Shown here: positions 4,915-7,483 of the stretch, in pieces
Layout: the number at the start of each line of letters is the position of its first letter
How positions within the stretch are numbered: position 1 is the first letter of the stretch
Origin: Phycisphaerae bacterium
Lineage (GTDB): Bacteria > Planctomycetota > Phycisphaerae > Tepidisphaerales > Tepidisphaeraceae
Assembly: GCA_014380825.1 (NCBI GenBank)
Contig: JACMJD010000188.1
Span: forward strand, 1 to 7,483
Reading direction: 5' to 3'
DNA length: 7,483 nucleotides
Position numbers and translations under genes: made by a program
Notes under the pieces: generated by a model
What the model saw: the letters and a program-made list of their open reading frames with translations, nothing else
What the model was told of the DNA's origin: nothing
Database searches by the model: none

Positions 4915-7218
4915 ATGTCCGAGCCGACGCGTCACGACGATGGCGATGATCCGACGCTGCCGGACCACGCGCAGTCCGATCGCGGTCCCGATTCATTCCA
5001 CGCGAACGTCCCCGAGCCGGCGGGCACCTTTGTCGGGCGATATGAGATCAAGCGCGAGATCGCCTCGGGCGGCATGGGCGTGGTGTACGAAGCGGTGCAG
5101 GAACAGCCGCGGCGCAGTGTTGCGCTGAAGCTGATGCGCGTTGGCCTTGGTTCGCGTTCGGCGATCCGTCGGTTCGAAACCGAAGCGCAGGTGCTCGGCC
5201 GGTTGCATCATCCGAACATTGCGCAGGTATACGAAGCCGGCACGCACGTGGCGGGCGCGATCAGCGTGCCGTTTTTCGCGATGGAATACATCGCCGGCGC
5301 ACGGGCGATCGATTCGTACTCGAACACGAACAAGCTCGGCACGATCGAGCGACTGAAACTGTTCGCGATCGTCTGCGATGCGATGCATTACGGCCACACG
5401 CGCGGGGTCATCCATCGCGATCTGAAACCGCAAAACGTGCTGGTCGGCGCGGACGGCGTGCTGAAGGTGATCGATTTCGGGGTGGCCCGTGCGACCGATT
5501 CAGATCTGAAATCCGCCACGCTGCAAACCAACGCCGGCGCGGTGATCGGCACGCCGCAGTATTGCAGTCCGGAACAATTCGAAGGCGATCCGAATGCGCT
5601 CGATGAGCGCACGGATGTTTATTCGCTCGGCATGCTGGCGTACGAGTTGCTCGTTGGCCAATTGCCATACACGTTTACCAGCCAGGCGTTGTCGGAAGTG
5701 GGGCGGGTGGTTTGCACCGAACCGCCGCGTCGACCATCGCGCGTGAAACGCGACCTGGGACGCGACGTCGATTCGGTTTTGCTGACGGCGCTGCAAAAGG
5801 AGCGATCGCGTCGATATCCCACCGCCGCCGCGCTCGCGGCGGATGTGCGCTGCCTGATCAACGGTGAACCCATTTCGCCGCTGGCGGGCAAGACGACGTT
5901 CGCAACGGTCTCGCGCCTGCGAACGTTCGCCTCCCGACACCCGGCCGCCATCGCGATGATGGTCATGTTCGCATCGTGGGTCCTGTCATATTTGCTCGCT
6001 CTCCCGCTGCTTTATGCGACGCCCATCGACCGATGGATTCAATCGCGGCTGGTGAGCCTGATTCCCTACGGCGATCCCGACAAGCGGCTGCAATCGGTCC
6101 AGGTCATCACGATCAACGATGACACGGATCTGGCCGCGATCTCGGCGCGCGAAAATCTTTCGGGCATCAGCGAGAAGAACCTGCAAAGCCAGCGCCGGCT
6201 GTTCGGTCGATTGCTCGAGCGGCTCGTGGGGTCGGGCGTGCGGATGGTCGTCTTCGACATGTATTTCCGGACGCCCAGTGGTTTCGACGCCGACTTCGTC
6301 AACGGAATCCGCAAGTTCAAAGCCAGTGGCGGCGAAGTGATCATCGGTACGAAAGACTGGTGGATCGGCGCGGACGATTCGAAGCTGATCTCCCCGGCGA
6401 TCAAACCAGAGGTAGCCGTGGGCTGCATCGGCGCGAGCGCTCAGGGCAACGCGCCGTGGGCGCTGGAATTATTCGTCGAGCATCGCAACGCCGACGCGAT
6501 ACCAAGCCTGAGCCTCGCCGCGTTCGGACGCTTTCGTCATCCGGGCGCGGCGATGTCGTATCGCCCGCTGGACTATGTTGAAGCCGTGGCGATTCGTTAT
6601 CGAAACCCAACGACGCTGTCGGTGGTGCCGGTGGTGGCAGGCGACAGCGATGTCGTCGAGGTCTCAACGATGCGGCGAGCGAAGAGCAGCAGTTCGACGG
6701 CCGGGCTGGAAAAGGGCGACACGATCGGGCGCTTCGTCGTTCCCATCCCATCAAGCAAAGCGCTTGAACAATCGACGGTGGAGATTGGCAACGTCTTAGC
6801 CGCCGGACCGCGCGAACTCTCCAGTTTGATCGATCGGCCGGTGGTCTTGGTTGCCAGCAACCGAACCGGGATCGACGGGCCCTACGACTATGTGGACGGG
6901 CGCAAGGTTCGCGGTTTCTACGCCCAGGCGACCGGTTTGGACATGCTGCTCAACGGTGATTCGATTCGCGAGCCCCGGCGATTCCACGAATGGACGCTGA
7001 TGTGGCTGGGCGTGGTGGCTGGCGTGGGAATCGCACGGATGCGCATGATCCGTTGGCAGTTGATTACACTCACCGCATCGGCCGCGATCTGCGTGCTTGC
7101 GGCCATCGCCGCTTATCGAATGAGCTGGCTCGCCGACCCGCTGACGTGCGCCGTACCGCTGCTGGTCGCGTACGCAATGATGCTCGCCATCGTGCGACAG
7201 GCGCGGACGATTCGCTGA
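4915..7218 (+). CDS. Membrane Ser/Thr protein kinase with C-terminal CHASE2 sensor domain
   Basis: A 767-residue protein. A Hanks-type kinase domain spans about 43-318: glycine loop ASGGMG (50-55, first Gly replaced by Ala), lysine K72 in VALKLMR, helix-C glutamate E90, catalytic HRDLKPQN (167-174, base D169), DFG (187-189), GTPQYCSPE (212-220, with Cys where bacterial kinases usually have Met) and DVYSLG (234-239). All catalytic residues are present, so it should phosphorylate Ser/Thr. One helix (about 344-366) crosses to a CHASE2-like sensor domain (about 370-685), recognised from VQVITINDD, RLLERLVGSGVRMVVFDMYF and late motifs IDRPVVLVASNR and VRGFYAQATGLDMLLNG. Three helices follow (692-709, 714-733, 741-760), leaving a short cytoplasmic tail. 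The basic RMRMIRW loop between helices 2 and 3 fits this topology. The ligand is unknown. The ribosome site is weak (GGTGG, nine bases away). It lies between the fusion-protein gene (31 bases) and a lipoprotein gene (36 bases), probably in one operon. Confidence 0.95.
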   Translation: MSEPTRHDDGDDPTLPDHAQSDRGPDSFHANVPEPAGTFVGRYEIKREIASGGMGVVYEAVQEQPRRSVALKLMRVGLGSRSAIRRFETEAQVLGRLHHPNIAQVYEAGTHVAGAISVPFFAMEYIAGARAIDSYSNTNKLGTIERLKLFAIVCDAMHYGHTRGVIHRDLKPQNVLVGADGVLKVIDFGVARATDSDLKSATLQTNAGAVIGTPQYCSPEQFEGDPNALDERTDVYSLGMLAYELLVGQLPYTFTSQALSEVGRVVCTEPPRRPSRVKRDLGRDVDSVLLTALQKERSRRYPTAAALAADVRCLINGEPISPLAGKTTFATVSRLRTFASRHPAAIAMMVMFASWVLSYLLALPLLYATPIDRWIQSRLVSLIPYGDPDKRLQSVQVITINDDTDLAAISARENLSGISEKNLQSQRRLFGRLLERLVGSGVRMVVFDMYFRTPSGFDADFVNGIRKFKASGGEVIIGTKDWWIGADDSKLISPAIKPEVAVGCIGASAQGNAPWALELFVEHRNADAIPSLSLAAFGRFRHPGAAMSYRPLDYVEAVAIRYRNPTTLSVVPVVAGDSDVVEVSTMRRAKSSSSTAGLEKGDTIGRFVVPIPSSKALEQSTVEIGNVLAAGPRELSSLIDRPVVLVASNRTGIDGPYDYVDGRKVRGFYAQATGLDMLLNGDSIREPRRFHEWTLMWLGVVAGVGIARMRMIRWQLITLTASAAICVLAAIAAYRMSWLADPLTCAVPLLVAYAMMLAIVRQARTIR

Positions 7219-7242
7219 ACGATACAGACACATCGCCCTTTA

Positions 7243-7248
7243 GGGAGG
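7243..7248 (+). promoter_or_regulatory. Ribosome binding site of the lipoprotein gene
   Basis: GGGAGG lies six bases before the ATG at 7255, a near-ideal Shine-Dalgarno. It fixes the start of the gene that runs off the right edge. Confidence 0.8.
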
Positions 7249-7254
7249 ATTCGA

Positions 7255-7483
7255 ATGATTCGCGCTTTATGCCTCTGCGTCTTGGTAGTGATGGGGTGCG
7301 GCATCGTAGGCTGCCATAACACGAAAGTGGGCACCTACGCCGAGTGCGCGCTCTCCGGAATTTCGTCCGTCCATGAGCAGTTGATCAGCACCGAGGTCGG
7401 CACACGGATTGGCAACGATGGAAGACCGACAACCGGTGTGGGCCCGGGCACGACAAGTTTCACGATCGCACGCCTGATGGCGG
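7255..7483 (+). CDS. Putative lipoprotein, 3' end beyond the window
   Basis: An open frame of 76 codons that continues past the window edge. It starts MIRALCLCVLVVMGCG and has a lipoprotein signal peptide: a short basic start, a hydrophobic core, and a lipobox IVGC (17-20) with C20 as the lipid-modified residue. VMGC ending at C15 is a weaker alternative. The visible mature part (HNTKVGTYAECALSGISSVH and onward) contains one further Cys at 31 and a Gly/Thr-rich stretch around residues 58-68. I recognise no family. The excellent ribosome site and the 36-base gap after the kinase gene suggest the same transcript. The lipoprotein could be an envelope partner of the kinase, which is inference from position only. 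Confidence 0.78.
   Translation, partial: MIRALCLCVLVVMGCGIVGCHNTKVGTYAECALSGISSVHEQLISTEVGTRIGNDGRPTTGVGPGTTSFTIARLMA

Overview
The window looks like chromosomal DNA from a GC-rich planctomycete, most likely Planctomycetota of the Phycisphaerae type. This is an inference from gene content. It carries a Ser/Thr kinase joined to a CHASE2 sensor, a protein joining an MJ0042-type zinc ribbon, a DUF4190-like membrane part and a planctomycete pseudopilin-like part ending in GDGHVEW, a DUF2007 protein with a membrane-split zinc ribbon, and several exported proteins without obvious families. No tRNA, rRNA, CRISPR array, insertion sequence or phage gene is visible.

Layout. Positions 1-36 hold a strong terminator of a gene lying to the left. 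Three plus-strand genes follow: a three-helix membrane protein (78-530), a DUF2007/zinc-ribbon membrane protein (571-1197) and a small two-helix protein starting at TTG (1222-1515). A minus-strand block comes next: a secreted SnoaL/DUF4440-like protein (1580-2059) and nuoB (2175-2720). nuoB has a recognisable promoter in the 85-bp divergent spacer and its own terminator, so it appears to be a single-gene unit away from the other complex I genes. From 2806 to the right edge everything is on the plus strand: a secreted two-domain protein (2806-3855), the zinc-ribbon/pseudopilin-like fusion (3930-4883), the CHASE2 kinase (4915-7218) and the start of a lipoprotein (7255 onward, cut by the window edge). 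No gap between genes exceeds about 120 bases.

How the genes may work together. NuoB supplies the N2 iron-sulfur subunit of respiratory complex I. The right-hand genes all encode exported or membrane proteins with short gaps (74, 31 and 36 bases). They may form an envelope-sensing unit in which the kinase passes an extracytoplasmic CHASE2 signal to its cytoplasmic catalytic domain. That link rests on gene order only.

The most interesting observations are the fusion protein that keeps the pseudopilin body but has lost the prepilin leader, the N-terminal position of the kinase relative to CHASE2, the stand-alone nuoB, and two terminators that share the same stem with one compensated base pair.
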